DNA from: Clostridiales bacterium
Lineage (GTDB): Bacteria; Bacillota; Clostridia; Christensenellales; Borkfalkiaceae
Reading direction: 5' to 3'
DNA: 64,000 nucleotides
Assembly (NCBI GenBank): GCA_022508245.1
Contig: JAFLVO010000002.1
Coordinates: forward strand, 1-64,000
This document shows positions 9,229 through 17,784 of this stretch, in pieces. How positions within the stretch are numbered: the first letter of the stretch is position 1; the number at the start of each line of letters is the position of its first letter. A program made the translations under genes and the position numbers. The notes under the pieces are model-generated. The model did no database searches. It was not told where the DNA came from and saw only the letters and a program-made list of their open reading frames with translations.

Positions 9229-10286
9229 AAATCAATCTCCCGCGAATCGAGGGCTTTGAGCCCCGCCGAAATTATGTCTTGCTTCTCGTCCTCGGAGTAT
9301 TGAGAGGCAAGCACGGCGCGGATAAACTCACCCCGAAGAGAGATATCCCCCTTGAGCGCCGAAATATCGAACTTCCTCTTGGTTTTGTCCTTAATATCGA
9401 AAACGTAGTAGTTTTCAGCCGACATTCTCTTTTGAATTTCCTCTGCAAGGTCTGCGTTGTCAAAGGAAATTTCGCCCGTCAGCTCTGCGCGGACTATGTC
9501 CCTTTTACTGCAATTTATGTTGTTTTTGACGATGGAGTACGCCGAATAGTCGTCCGTAGCCTCGCTTATATCTATGTTTAAAATATGAATTTTTCTTTTT
9601 GCAAAGGATACGAACTCATAGGTTATTCTGTCGTCTATATCCAAAAGAATAAAGCCCTTTTCTCCAGCCTCGTCGAAGCCTCTGCCCTCTAAACAGCCCG
9701 AATACGCCCATACGCCACGCTCGTCTATCTTGCCCCCGTTATAGTAGTGGATATGCCCGAGTGCGAGGTAATCTATATTTTTATTGCGAAGCTTATTGAG
9801 GTTTACCCTGTCCTTTCCGCTTGCGTCGCCTGCCGTGCCGTGAAGCATTAAAATGTTTAATTTGTCCTTTTCAAGGTTCAGCGATGAATAGATTGAAGTG
9901 CAGTTATCCTGACCGAGCTCTACGCCCGAAATGTTGACGCCGCAAAAATCATAGGTTGTAATACCGCGCGAGAAAGTCTTTAAATTTTCAAGCTCAAGCG
10001 TATAGGACTCCTCGCTGTCATGGTTTCCGCGAAGATAAAAAAAGGTAATTTCGGGATTGTTTTTGATTGCGTTGTAGAAAAATTCCTTGTCCTTTTTGAA
10101 GGGGCGGTCGGAGTCGAAAATATCCCCGCAAAGCAGCACGCCCGAAACACCGTTGTTTTTCGCATAATCTATCAGGTTGGTAAAGCTTGCGCGAAGCTCT
10201 CTTCTGCGCTCCTCTGCCTTTTCGCCCGAAAGATTTACGTCCATTTTAGAGCCGAGATGTATATCGGCACAGTGAATCAATTTCAT
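9225..10286 (-). CDS. YhaO/SbcD-like DNA repair metallophosphoesterase
   Basis: 353 residues with the calcineurin-like phosphoesterase motifs in order: ADIHLG (Asp8, His10), CGDIFDSDRPF, RGNHDSEE and LALGHIHYYNGG. The C-terminal third is the capping region found in SbcD/YhaO proteins. It is expected to be a Mn-dependent nuclease subunit working with the ATPase encoded immediately downstream. It starts at ATG 10286; no Shine-Dalgarno is visible and the candidate promoter lies only 8 bases upstream, suggesting a leaderless mRNA. Confidence 0.88.
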   Translation of the reverse strand: MKLIHCADIHLGSKMDVNLSGEKAEERRRELRASFTNLIDYAKNNGVSGVLLCGDIFDSDRPFKKDKEFFYNAIKNNPEITFFYLRGNHDSEESYTLELENLKTFSRGITTYDFCGVNISGVELGQDNCTSIYSSLNLEKDKLNILMLHGTAGDASGKDRVNLNKLRNKNIDYLALGHIHYYNGGKIDERGVWAYSGCLEGRGFDEAGEKGFILLDIDDRITYEFVSFAKRKIHILNIDISEATDDYSAYSIVKNNINCSKRDIVRAELTGEISFDNADLAEEIQKRMSAENYYVFDIKDKTKRKFDISALKGDISLRGEFIRAVLASQYSEDEKQDIISAGLKALDSREIDL

Positions 10287-10294
10287 ACAGATTT

Positions 10295-10323
10295 ATTTTA
10301 TCATAAATTCATTAAACTTTCAA
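10295..10323 (-). promoter_or_regulatory. Promoter of the YhaO-YhaN run
   Basis: The minus strand reads TTGAAA, 17 bases, TAAAAT. The -10 ends 8 bases before the start codon of the phosphoesterase gene, leaving practically no leader. Confidence 0.6.
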
Positions 10324-10332
10324 GTTTTAAAG

Positions 10333-10361
10333 TTGCAATATCGTCCATTATTTTGTATAAT
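10333..10361 (+). promoter_or_regulatory. Promoter of the pyridoxal kinase gene
   Basis: TTGCAA (10333-10338), 17-base spacer, TATAAT (10356-10361). It points at the kinase start 50 bases downstream and diverges from the phosphoesterase promoter. Confidence 0.65.
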
Positions 10362-10410
10362 GGAAAAGCAACGGGTATTTAACCCAAACTTGCTTTTTCA
10401 GAGGCTTATT

Positions 10411-11217
10411 ATGAAGAATTTAAGAATTTTAACTATGCAGGACTTGTCATGCGTCGGACAGTGCTCCTTGACGGTAGCCCTGCCCATACTCTCGGCGTAC
10501 GGGATAGAGGCGAGCGTCCTGCCCACCGCCGTACTTTCCAACCACACTATGTTTAAAAGTTGGAGTTACCTTGACTTGACAAACGAAATTCCCAACATCT
10601 TTAAGCATTGGGAAAATAATAATTTAAAGTTTGACGCGTTCCTTTTGGGCTACCTCGGCAAAAAGGAGCTTATGGAAATTGCCAAAGAGTGCTTTAAAAA
10701 ATTTTCCGCCGAGGGCGCTTTGGTAATTATTGACCCCGTTATGGGCGATAACGGCAAGCTTTACCCCGGCTTTGACAAAAACTACGCTTTGGAGATGAGC
10801 AAGCTGATCGAATACGCAGATATTATTCTGCCCAACGTTACCGAGGCGTGCTACCTTACAGGTACGCCGTACGAAGAAAATTACGATTTGGCTTTCGTGG
10901 GAATGCTTGAAGAAAAGCTTGCAAAATTGACGAAGGCAAAGATAATTATTACCGGCTGTGAGCTTGGAAAGGATATAGGCGAAGTCATCTACGGCAAAAA
11001 GCAGGGCGAAGTTTTATTGCACGAGTTCCTGCCTATGAAAATGCACGGCACGGGGGATATTTTCGCCTCGGTGTTTACAGCAAACTACCTCTCGGGCAAG
11101 GGCGCGCATAACTCCTGCAACGAGGCGGCTGCATTCGTTGCCGACTGCTTAAAAGCTACCCCTAAGGAGCATTTCTACGGAGTATTGTTTGAAAAGGTGC
11201 TTAATTCACGCAAATAA
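10411..11217 (+). CDS. pdxY: Pyridoxal/pyridoxamine kinase (PdxY/PdxK type)
   Basis: 268 residues of the ribokinase superfamily. The start QDLSCVGQCSL, the central VIIDPVMGDNGKLYPGF, the ADIILPNVTEACYLTG segment and the anion-hole region MHGTGDIFASV (probable catalytic Asp in GTGD) are typical of pyridoxal kinases. It phosphorylates vitamin B6 vitamers to make PLP in a salvage route. I use ATG 10411, preceded by AGAGG at 6-base spacing; an upstream in-frame ATG at 10333 lies within the promoter. The gene stands alone between a promoter and a strong terminator. Confidence 0.85.
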   Translation: MKNLRILTMQDLSCVGQCSLTVALPILSAYGIEASVLPTAVLSNHTMFKSWSYLDLTNEIPNIFKHWENNNLKFDAFLLGYLGKKELMEIAKECFKKFSAEGALVIIDPVMGDNGKLYPGFDKNYALEMSKLIEYADIILPNVTEACYLTGTPYEENYDLAFVGMLEEKLAKLTKAKIIITGCELGKDIGEVIYGKKQGEVLLHEFLPMKMHGTGDIFASVFTANYLSGKGAHNSCNEAAAFVADCLKATPKEHFYGVLFEKVLNSRK

Positions 11218-11260
11218 CTTGCCACCGTATCGGGCACACCACAATTAAAATCAATAAAAC

Positions 11261-11300
11261 ACGCCCCCGCGCCGAACGGCGCGGGGGCGTTTTATTTTTT
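11261..11300. terminator. Intrinsic terminator shared by pdxY and the opposing operon
   Basis: A perfect 13-base stem (11261-11273 with 11278-11290) with loop GAAC is followed by TTTATTTTTT on the plus strand. The minus-strand side also has a T-rich flank, so it can serve the convergent lipoprotein operon. Confidence 0.9.
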
Positions 11301-11304
11301 AAAT

Positions 11305-13596
11305 TCAGTTTACTCTGTTGAGGGTATATTTGTGGCCGTACTGGTCGTCAAGTACGAGCTGACCCTGTTCGTTGACGATAAGATCAGCGCCGAGATTTTC
11401 TCCGGATATAGAAGTCAACACAATTTCAAGAGTGTCAATGTCAAGCCTGTAAGATAAAGTCTGCGTCTTTGCTTGGTCGGGAATAGGTTCGCCCGCTTCC
11501 GTGGTGGGAGTTTTGGTTATAACAACCGTTCCGCTATTTCCGTCTCCGCCTGCAGGTGTAAATTGCAGAGTATAAATATTGCCATCCCAGTCGGTGACCG
11601 TATAGCTGCCGCTCAAAATCGCGCTGTAATCGGGCACGTCGTCCACGGTAAAGGTGTACGTGCAATAAATGTCTGACGCCACTGCGGAAGTAACCCTTAT
11701 GGAATACGTTCCCGCTTTCGTTGCGCTGAATTTAAAGCATTTAACGCCATTTAAGGTTTCCTCTACGATAGTTGCGTATTCCGAATTGCTTGAAGTAACC
11801 CGTGCGGTCTGCGCTTCGTTTGCGTATTGGTTCACTGCGCCTTTGAAGTAGATTGCCCCGCCTACTGCAACCGTCTTTGCGTTGCCCTCGTAGAACCTGC
11901 CAGTAGCACTGTTGTAGAGTTGCGACGTAATGCTTGTAGGCGCAAGACCCGTGATATTCAAGGTTATGGTCTTATACGTTCCAGAGGTTCTTAAAATCAA
12001 CTTCCAGACGCCGCCGTTTAACGGCTGGATAGTTATTTTGTTCTCATTGCGGAAAGCAAAAAAGCCATCTGTATATAACATAGTAGCGCTGTCGACTTCG
12101 CCGTCAAAGTTGCCCGGGTAATTGAAATACATGGGGTCCAGCGAGAAGTTTGAAGTCGTAGGCTGCATGTTTTCAATGCGGACAGTCAGCAGATTATTTT
12201 CGACTTGACCCAAAGTGTATTCGATAACGCCGTTGTCACCGAGTGTCTGACCGTCGTAAACCAAATCGTACGACTGAATAAGCATTTTATCCGCCGAGTA
12301 GGGATTTTCTTTCGTCCTCTCGCCCGACACCTGATCTACGGTTACTACTTCGATTTCATTGGCCTTGCCTATGGGGGTAGTATATCCCGCAGCGTTCGTT
12401 ACAAACGTTTGGCGGAGAACTGAATATTCCCAATATTCCTGTTTGTACTCAATGTGCTTTATGGCGTAATCGTCGCCCAAAGTAAATGTGACGGAAGTTT
12501 CGTAATAGTCACTCGCATTGGATATGAGCACGAGTCCCGAGAATGAGAATGAGTACTCCCTATTTGCCTCGTTTGCGCTTTCTTTAAGGTCCTTGTTCGA
12601 GCATTCTTTAGCTGCTCTGTAAAGTGCGGCAAGCACGTTTTCGGCGCCGTAATAGTTTTCTCTGTGATACCACAAACTGTAGGGGCTGCCGTACATCATA
12701 TCGGCATTGGTAATGTCCGTCGGAACAATTTCACCGTTTGAGCGCCTTACACAGAAGATCTTCGACCCGTTCATACTGTAATAGAACTCGTCATTAGTTT
12801 CTACCGTTTCAGTAATGTAGGTAAAGTTTATACCGAACTCGTACGTGTAGGCATAAGAGATGTGTTCCTTATTATTTTCCGCGTACGGCTGCGTGTCTTT
12901 AATAATATGGCTGCCCGAAACTATTTCCCCGCTGAACGCTTTACCCACGGCAATTGCGCCTTGAACGGTGGAAATATTGACGCCGCTGACGCTGACTTCA
13001 AAGGAGTCCTTTATAGCTCCGATGGAAATAGTTACGGTGAAATTGCCGAGTTTATCGAAAACGTCCGTTACAACGTGACCGTCGTCGCCCTCTATCTTAA
13101 CAATAAAATCTTTAAGACTGGTAGTTTTCTTAACGACGGGGTTGCCCTGCGCGTTCTCGTAGGTGCAAATAACTTCAAGACCCGTAAGGTCTACGCTCTC
13201 GCCCAAGTTGTATACTTTTTTGACGCTTGCATCATTGAGCTCTATCTTTTTGAGAATGTTGTCAAACTCGTTGACGTAGATTGTGTAAATCTCTCTCTTA
13301 CCGCCCCAGCTGACCGTAATCTGATAGTTACCTGCAACGTTCATATCGAAGCCCGCTTCGTACCTGAGCTCTACCTCCTGAGTAACGTCCTTTTCACTGC
13401 CGTCGCTGTATATTGCGTACACGGTAAAATCTTCGCCGACTTCAAACTCGTCGCCAACTTTGAATTCCGTTCTTGCGTTTTCTATTCTCAGTTTATCGAG
13501 TTTGACATTGTTGCAGGCGGCAATACCGAACGCCGTAAATACAATTGCTACAACCGAAAGCAAAACAATTAAGATACTACGAATTTTCTTGCTCAT
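11305..13596 (-). CDS. Lipoprotein with bacterial Ig-like domains (last gene of the MoxR-vWA operon)
   Basis: 763 residues. A lysine-rich start, hydrophobic segment and lipobox ending at Cys28 (FGIAAC) mark a lipoprotein. Residues about 30-225 contain two Ig-like repeats of the Big_3 kind (FKVGDEFEVGEDFTVYAIYS; YNLGESVDLTGLEVICTY). The rest is beta-rich and unrecognised. I use ATG 13596, not the longer frame opening at 13659, because GAGGA precedes it and the signal peptide then starts correctly. It overlaps the previous gene by 20 bases. It is probably displayed on the outer face of the membrane; function unknown. Confidence 0.75.
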   Translation of the reverse strand: MSKKIRSILIVLLSVVAIVFTAFGIAACNNVKLDKLRIENARTEFKVGDEFEVGEDFTVYAIYSDGSEKDVTQEVELRYEAGFDMNVAGNYQITVSWGGKREIYTIYVNEFDNILKKIELNDASVKKVYNLGESVDLTGLEVICTYENAQGNPVVKKTTSLKDFIVKIEGDDGHVVTDVFDKLGNFTVTISIGAIKDSFEVSVSGVNISTVQGAIAVGKAFSGEIVSGSHIIKDTQPYAENNKEHISYAYTYEFGINFTYITETVETNDEFYYSMNGSKIFCVRRSNGEIVPTDITNADMMYGSPYSLWYHRENYYGAENVLAALYRAAKECSNKDLKESANEANREYSFSFSGLVLISNASDYYETSVTFTLGDDYAIKHIEYKQEYWEYSVLRQTFVTNAAGYTTPIGKANEIEVVTVDQVSGERTKENPYSADKMLIQSYDLVYDGQTLGDNGVIEYTLGQVENNLLTVRIENMQPTTSNFSLDPMYFNYPGNFDGEVDSATMLYTDGFFAFRNENKITIQPLNGGVWKLILRTSGTYKTITLNITGLAPTSITSQLYNSATGRFYEGNAKTVAVGGAIYFKGAVNQYANEAQTARVTSSNSEYATIVEETLNGVKCFKFSATKAGTYSIRVTSAVASDIYCTYTFTVDDVPDYSAILSGSYTVTDWDGNIYTLQFTPAGGDGNSGTVVITKTPTTEAGEPIPDQAKTQTLSYRLDIDTLEIVLTSISGENLGADLIVNEQGQLVLDDQYGHKYTLNRVN

Positions 13597-15091
13597 TTTT
13601 ATCCTCGCTTTTCTCGTAAAATCCACAGGCAAACAGCCACAGCGCGTCCTGCTTTGCAACGTATCCGTTCGATTCGGGAGTTCCTGTGAAACCTGCCCTT
13701 TCTTTCACACCATCCGACCACAGTTCATACCCTTCGGCAAACGCCTGCAAGAAATCTTTAAGCTCTTGCGTTACGTAACAGTAGCCGTCTTTATTGCACG
13801 TTGCGCCGTAGCCGATAGGGTCTCTGGTACTGCGAATAAATTCTTGATAGTCGTAGGTTACGTACTTTTTCTCGTCTTCAAGCCACACGTTATATATCAA
13901 AAGGAAGTTAACGGGACCCATTTCGGTCTGCACGTTATGTGCATTATAGAGGCTGGGTAAAAACGTGTACGAAGGCAGACTGTTTTTAATCGAGCAATAG
14001 AGTATAGGACCGAAGCCCTTGCCGTGGCCTAAGGGATTGTCGCCGTACAATTCCATGCTGTAACGGTGATAGTAGCCCGTATTTTCGTTAAATTTGTAAT
14101 TGTCCATATCGAAGACTTTGGTCCCCATATCCGCCCACTCGAAGTGTTCGTCAGAGCCAGGGTCTTTCGCCGTGCCTCTTGCCCTCTGTGCGCGAATGGT
14201 TCTCACATCCGAATAGCTGTCCTTGTAATCGCCCAAGTAAACTATGGCGAAATCGACGTACAGTGGATATTCACTGAATTTACTGACCGCAGTTACAGCA
14301 TACGTGACGGTTTGTCCTTGGTTAGCAATCTGAATGTCGTCTCGGAAGTTTTTAGTAAAGCCGCCGGCAAGCTGGAAGCCACCGCTTTCTATCGTTTTGT
14401 CCACTTGTTTAAAACCGGTGGTTCCGCTGTACCTGACCACGTAAGGATCCACGTTGTCCTCATAGGCGTTTACCCATGATTCAATCTTATACCAGCCGGG
14501 CGACAGAGTGTACTGATAGTACCTGAATTGACCTTCATATTCGATTTGCGCGCGGTAGGTTCCTTCTTTGTTGGCAGTGTAACAGCCTTCATTTTCATAC
14601 AATCCCAAGCCGTTTCCTCTCTGTGGTTCTTGTATGTCCGTAAGCAATATCGCTACGAAAGGCTCCGCCTCCGTCGCCACATAGCCGGAGGGGTCGTATG
14701 TGTAGTTTGAATTTGAAGGCAAGCCTTCTAGATATACGTTGTAATCGCCTTCAAGCTCGCCCGCGTCGGCCTTGCCGTCCGCGCCGAGCGCAACTCTTAT
14801 AATGCTTTGGGAATTGCGCCAAACGACCGTAACGTTGAGGTTACCGGGATTGAATATCTTATTTTTATAATAAACGGTAACCGTATAGTTCTTTTTCCCG
14901 ACGGGCGGGTTATCTGGGTCGTCGGGTTTGCCCGGATTACCGGGGTTAGGATTATTCGGACCGCCGGGAGTTATCGTGCTTTGCTGCCCTTTGTCCTTGT
15001 TATGGTCTATATAGCTTCCCAATCCGCAACCCGAAAAAAACGCAACAAAGCACAAAAAGCAAATAAATATTGTCAATAATCTCTTTTTCAT
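13577..15091 (-). CDS. Lipoprotein of unknown function
   Basis: 504 residues. Signal peptide with lipobox FSGC (Cys22), then a Gly/Pro/Asn/Asp-rich linker at about 35-66 that would hold the domain away from the membrane, then beta-rich sequence without a recognised family. The region at about 70-130 resembles a carboxypeptidase-regulatory-like Ig fold (YTVTVYYKNK, VYLEGLPSN). Its ATG overlaps the stop of the vWA gene upstream by four bases and its 3' end overlaps the next lipoprotein gene by 20, so the three are translationally coupled. Confidence 0.7.
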   Translation of the reverse strand: MKKRLLTIFICFLCFVAFFSGCGLGSYIDHNKDKGQQSTITPGGPNNPNPGNPGKPDDPDNPPVGKKNYTVTVYYKNKIFNPGNLNVTVVWRNSQSIIRVALGADGKADAGELEGDYNVYLEGLPSNSNYTYDPSGYVATEAEPFVAILLTDIQEPQRGNGLGLYENEGCYTANKEGTYRAQIEYEGQFRYYQYTLSPGWYKIESWVNAYEDNVDPYVVRYSGTTGFKQVDKTIESGGFQLAGGFTKNFRDDIQIANQGQTVTYAVTAVSKFSEYPLYVDFAIVYLGDYKDSYSDVRTIRAQRARGTAKDPGSDEHFEWADMGTKVFDMDNYKFNENTGYYHRYSMELYGDNPLGHGKGFGPILYCSIKNSLPSYTFLPSLYNAHNVQTEMGPVNFLLIYNVWLEDEKKYVTYDYQEFIRSTRDPIGYGATCNKDGYCYVTQELKDFLQAFAEGYELWSDGVKERAGFTGTPESNGYVAKQDALWLFACGFYEKSEDKNEQENS

Positions 15092-17784
15092 TTACTGCGC
15101 CTCCTAAAAAGTCCCGAGAAGAAGGAAACTATATCCTGCCATTTTAACTGCCTTATAATTATATCTATAACGAACAGCGCCGCAATCGCTATCATAAGCG
15201 GCATTGTAAAGCTGAACATATAAGTAGTATACTCGGCGCTGTTTTCAAGCGAACTGATTTTGTCGAGGTCGAGAATTTTGCCGTTTTCGCTCTTTAATCT
15301 GTACAAATACGAGCTGCTGTAAGAGGTGAAGCAGTCGTATTCGGCATAGTAGGCAACCGAAAAGTCGGTATCAGACTCGTACTTTACGCCGTTCCCCTCA
15401 TACGTGAGGTGCAGCGAATAAGTGCCGGGTGCGTCCGTTGAGAAGGTTGCAAGATATATGCCAGAAACATAGGACAGCTCTCTTTCGGTAATCATTCCGT
15501 TAGGGTCGGTTAAGACTGCCGAAAATTTGGTGCCGCCCTGCATCGAAGCAGGGGTCTGTACATTAATCGCCGTAGAGTTGCCCTTGCCCTCCACTTCAAC
15601 CAGGAAGGGGGTCGTTATTCGCTCGGAAGGGAGAGTTGCGGCTGGAATGTTTGAAAGGAATTTTCCGCCGTCCGTACCCACAGACCAACTGTCCGTCCAG
15701 TCGGAAGCTATATCCGAGAGGAAGGAAACAACCTTGCCCTTTCCGCCTCCGTTCCAATACACATAGATGGGGACGTCGAACGAAGCCACTTTGTCACGCC
15801 AGTATTTTGCGGTTAGCACCGTTGTTGCCTGCGTCTTTGCCGCACTGTACCAGAAGCCGTCTATGGCGTCGATGCTGCTTACTCCTTGCGCAACCTCATC
15901 ATCGGGACGACGCAACGTCACTTCGTACAATACGCCCGTTTCGTCTATGCGCACCTGCTGGGTATCTTCGCTGAGCTGCCTGAATATGACGTCTATTTGC
16001 TTTTCGTTTTCGATACGTTGATAGAACGCGTCATCGCTCGTGGCGTTGTCATTTATCATTTTATCAAGTTGTTCGTGGTCTTCCGGGTCGGGGTATACAG
16101 ATAGTGCCGAAACGACTATACCCTTATCAGTCATTGCTTTGACTTCCGCATTTGCCGCTTTGTAATCGCTGCCATTGCTAAGTCCGTCCGTAATAACGAT
16201 AACCTGCTTATCGTGGTAGCGCGTGGGCATCATCTTGTGGGTTGCTATAAGTGCACCGCTGAGACTCGTGCCGTTTTCGGTGGTTTTTTCTTCTATCTTT
16301 TCAATTACTACCTTTCTTGCCGTGAGCTGGACTGCAGGCTGGAATTCCTCTATTACACTTGAAAAGCCTACCACCATTACCGTATCGGTATTGTTGAGAA
16401 TGTTAATAAGCTCTATCGCCGCCCTCTTTGCAACCCCGAGCTTTTCGTTATAATTCATACTCACTGAAACATCGAGTACGATAGCCACGAGCCTTTGGTC
16501 TTGGTCGTAGTTACCCACTCTCACAGGGAGCAAGCCCGAAAGCCTCTTTATTGCAGGATGAGGGTTGTCGGGGTCGTCGGCTTGAACGTAGGTGTTGCCG
16601 TAGGTAGTCAGAGTTTTGCCGTAGTCGTTTACAAGAGTTTCCAAGCCCGTCATAAACATATCGTATGCGCGGATAGTGCGTACATCGAAATTGCTTAAAA
16701 CTATCTCGTCGTAGTTGCACATATCCTCTACCGAGAGAGGAATTTTAGAAATTTCGGTAACGTAGTTTACGCCATCCGTGCCGTAAATTCTCTGTCCTGC
16801 CGTGACGTCGTCCATCGTGCCGCCTATAAACAGCACGTTACGCTCGTCGGTGACCTTCTGCGTAAAGTAGCCTACGTTATTGTAGGGTGAAGTGTCACCG
16901 TCGGGATTGACCGTTTCAACCGTCACTTCGTAGTTGAAAGTGCCTACTTCGTCTGTGGGAAGGGTTATAGGTATGGCGTTAAGTCCGTTATAGAAGGTTT
17001 CGGGTTGTCTTTTAATGCGCGTACCGTTTTGATATAGATTTACATAGCCTTGAACACTCTCTATGGCTTTGCCGTTTTTTTCTTTTCCGCTGTTCGCCCT
17101 TACAAGTACGCTGACCGATTCGTCCTTATTAAGATAAGTCGAAGAAGTTGCCTCTACGGTTTCAAGCTGGATTTCTTTCGTATCTTCCGAAATGTTGTCG
17201 TCTATAAATACCGCGTCGATATATATGTCATTTTCCTGCAACGCGGTTACAACCGATAGGATATTGTTGGTGGATACTGTTTCAACGCCGTCGGTTATAA
17301 CGATTATACGCTTTATAACCCCGTCGTCGAATAGGTTGCCCGCATAGCGTAAAGCTGCGCCAATATCGGTTGCGCTTCTGTCAATCTTTTCCGCCGCTGA
17401 GCGTATGTTGGGAACCTTGTCGCCCAAATCGGAGACGCGCAGATAATCTCTGCCGAAAACTATTACGCCCATCTTCGAATTTCCGGGCAGCTTGCCCGCA
17501 ACCTTTTCCACTTTTGACTGTACGTCGTCGATGTTGTAGTTCGCCGAATACGATACGTCCGCAAGCACATATACCTGCGTGTCAGTTATTACCGCTTCAA
17601 ACGCCATCCCGCTTATTGCAAGAGTAACGCAGATTGCTATTACCGCGTGCAGACAAACGGAGGTAATATTGTGGAAATTGGCGTTATCCTTTCTTACGGT
17701 AATAAAGAAGGGGATAAGTATCGCCGCCAGCAGGGGAATTGCAATTAAAAGTAACCAGGGATTATCGAAGCTGATGTTGCTCAT
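15088..17784 (-). CDS. Membrane protein with two von Willebrand A domains
   Basis: 898 residues. Two N-terminal membrane helices (about 10-28, 32-55) precede a first vWA domain with MIDAS DVSYS (Asp76, Ser78, Ser80). Then come a linker with Ig-like and glutamine-amidotransferase-like sequence, a second vWA domain with MIDAS DVSVS (Asp438, Ser440, Ser442), further beta-rich sequence and a C-terminal helix (PLMIAIAALFVIDIII) with a basic tail. vWA domains bind protein partners through a metal ion. I use ATG 17784, preceded by GGGGGA; a frame opening at 17820 is longer but lacks an RBS. It overlaps the BatA-like gene by 23 bases and the next lipoprotein gene by 4. Confidence 0.8.
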   Translation of the reverse strand: MSNISFDNPWLLLIAIPLLAAILIPFFITVRKDNANFHNITSVCLHAVIAICVTLAISGMAFEAVITDTQVYVLADVSYSANYNIDDVQSKVEKVAGKLPGNSKMGVIVFGRDYLRVSDLGDKVPNIRSAAEKIDRSATDIGAALRYAGNLFDDGVIKRIIVITDGVETVSTNNILSVVTALQENDIYIDAVFIDDNISEDTKEIQLETVEATSSTYLNKDESVSVLVRANSGKEKNGKAIESVQGYVNLYQNGTRIKRQPETFYNGLNAIPITLPTDEVGTFNYEVTVETVNPDGDTSPYNNVGYFTQKVTDERNVLFIGGTMDDVTAGQRIYGTDGVNYVTEISKIPLSVEDMCNYDEIVLSNFDVRTIRAYDMFMTGLETLVNDYGKTLTTYGNTYVQADDPDNPHPAIKRLSGLLPVRVGNYDQDQRLVAIVLDVSVSMNYNEKLGVAKRAAIELINILNNTDTVMVVGFSSVIEEFQPAVQLTARKVVIEKIEEKTTENGTSLSGALIATHKMMPTRYHDKQVIVITDGLSNGSDYKAANAEVKAMTDKGIVVSALSVYPDPEDHEQLDKMINDNATSDDAFYQRIENEKQIDVIFRQLSEDTQQVRIDETGVLYEVTLRRPDDEVAQGVSSIDAIDGFWYSAAKTQATTVLTAKYWRDKVASFDVPIYVYWNGGGKGKVVSFLSDIASDWTDSWSVGTDGGKFLSNIPAATLPSERITTPFLVEVEGKGNSTAINVQTPASMQGGTKFSAVLTDPNGMITERELSYVSGIYLATFSTDAPGTYSLHLTYEGNGVKYESDTDFSVAYYAEYDCFTSYSSSYLYRLKSENGKILDLDKISSLENSAEYTTYMFSFTMPLMIAIAALFVIDIIIRQLKWQDIVSFFSGLFRRRSK

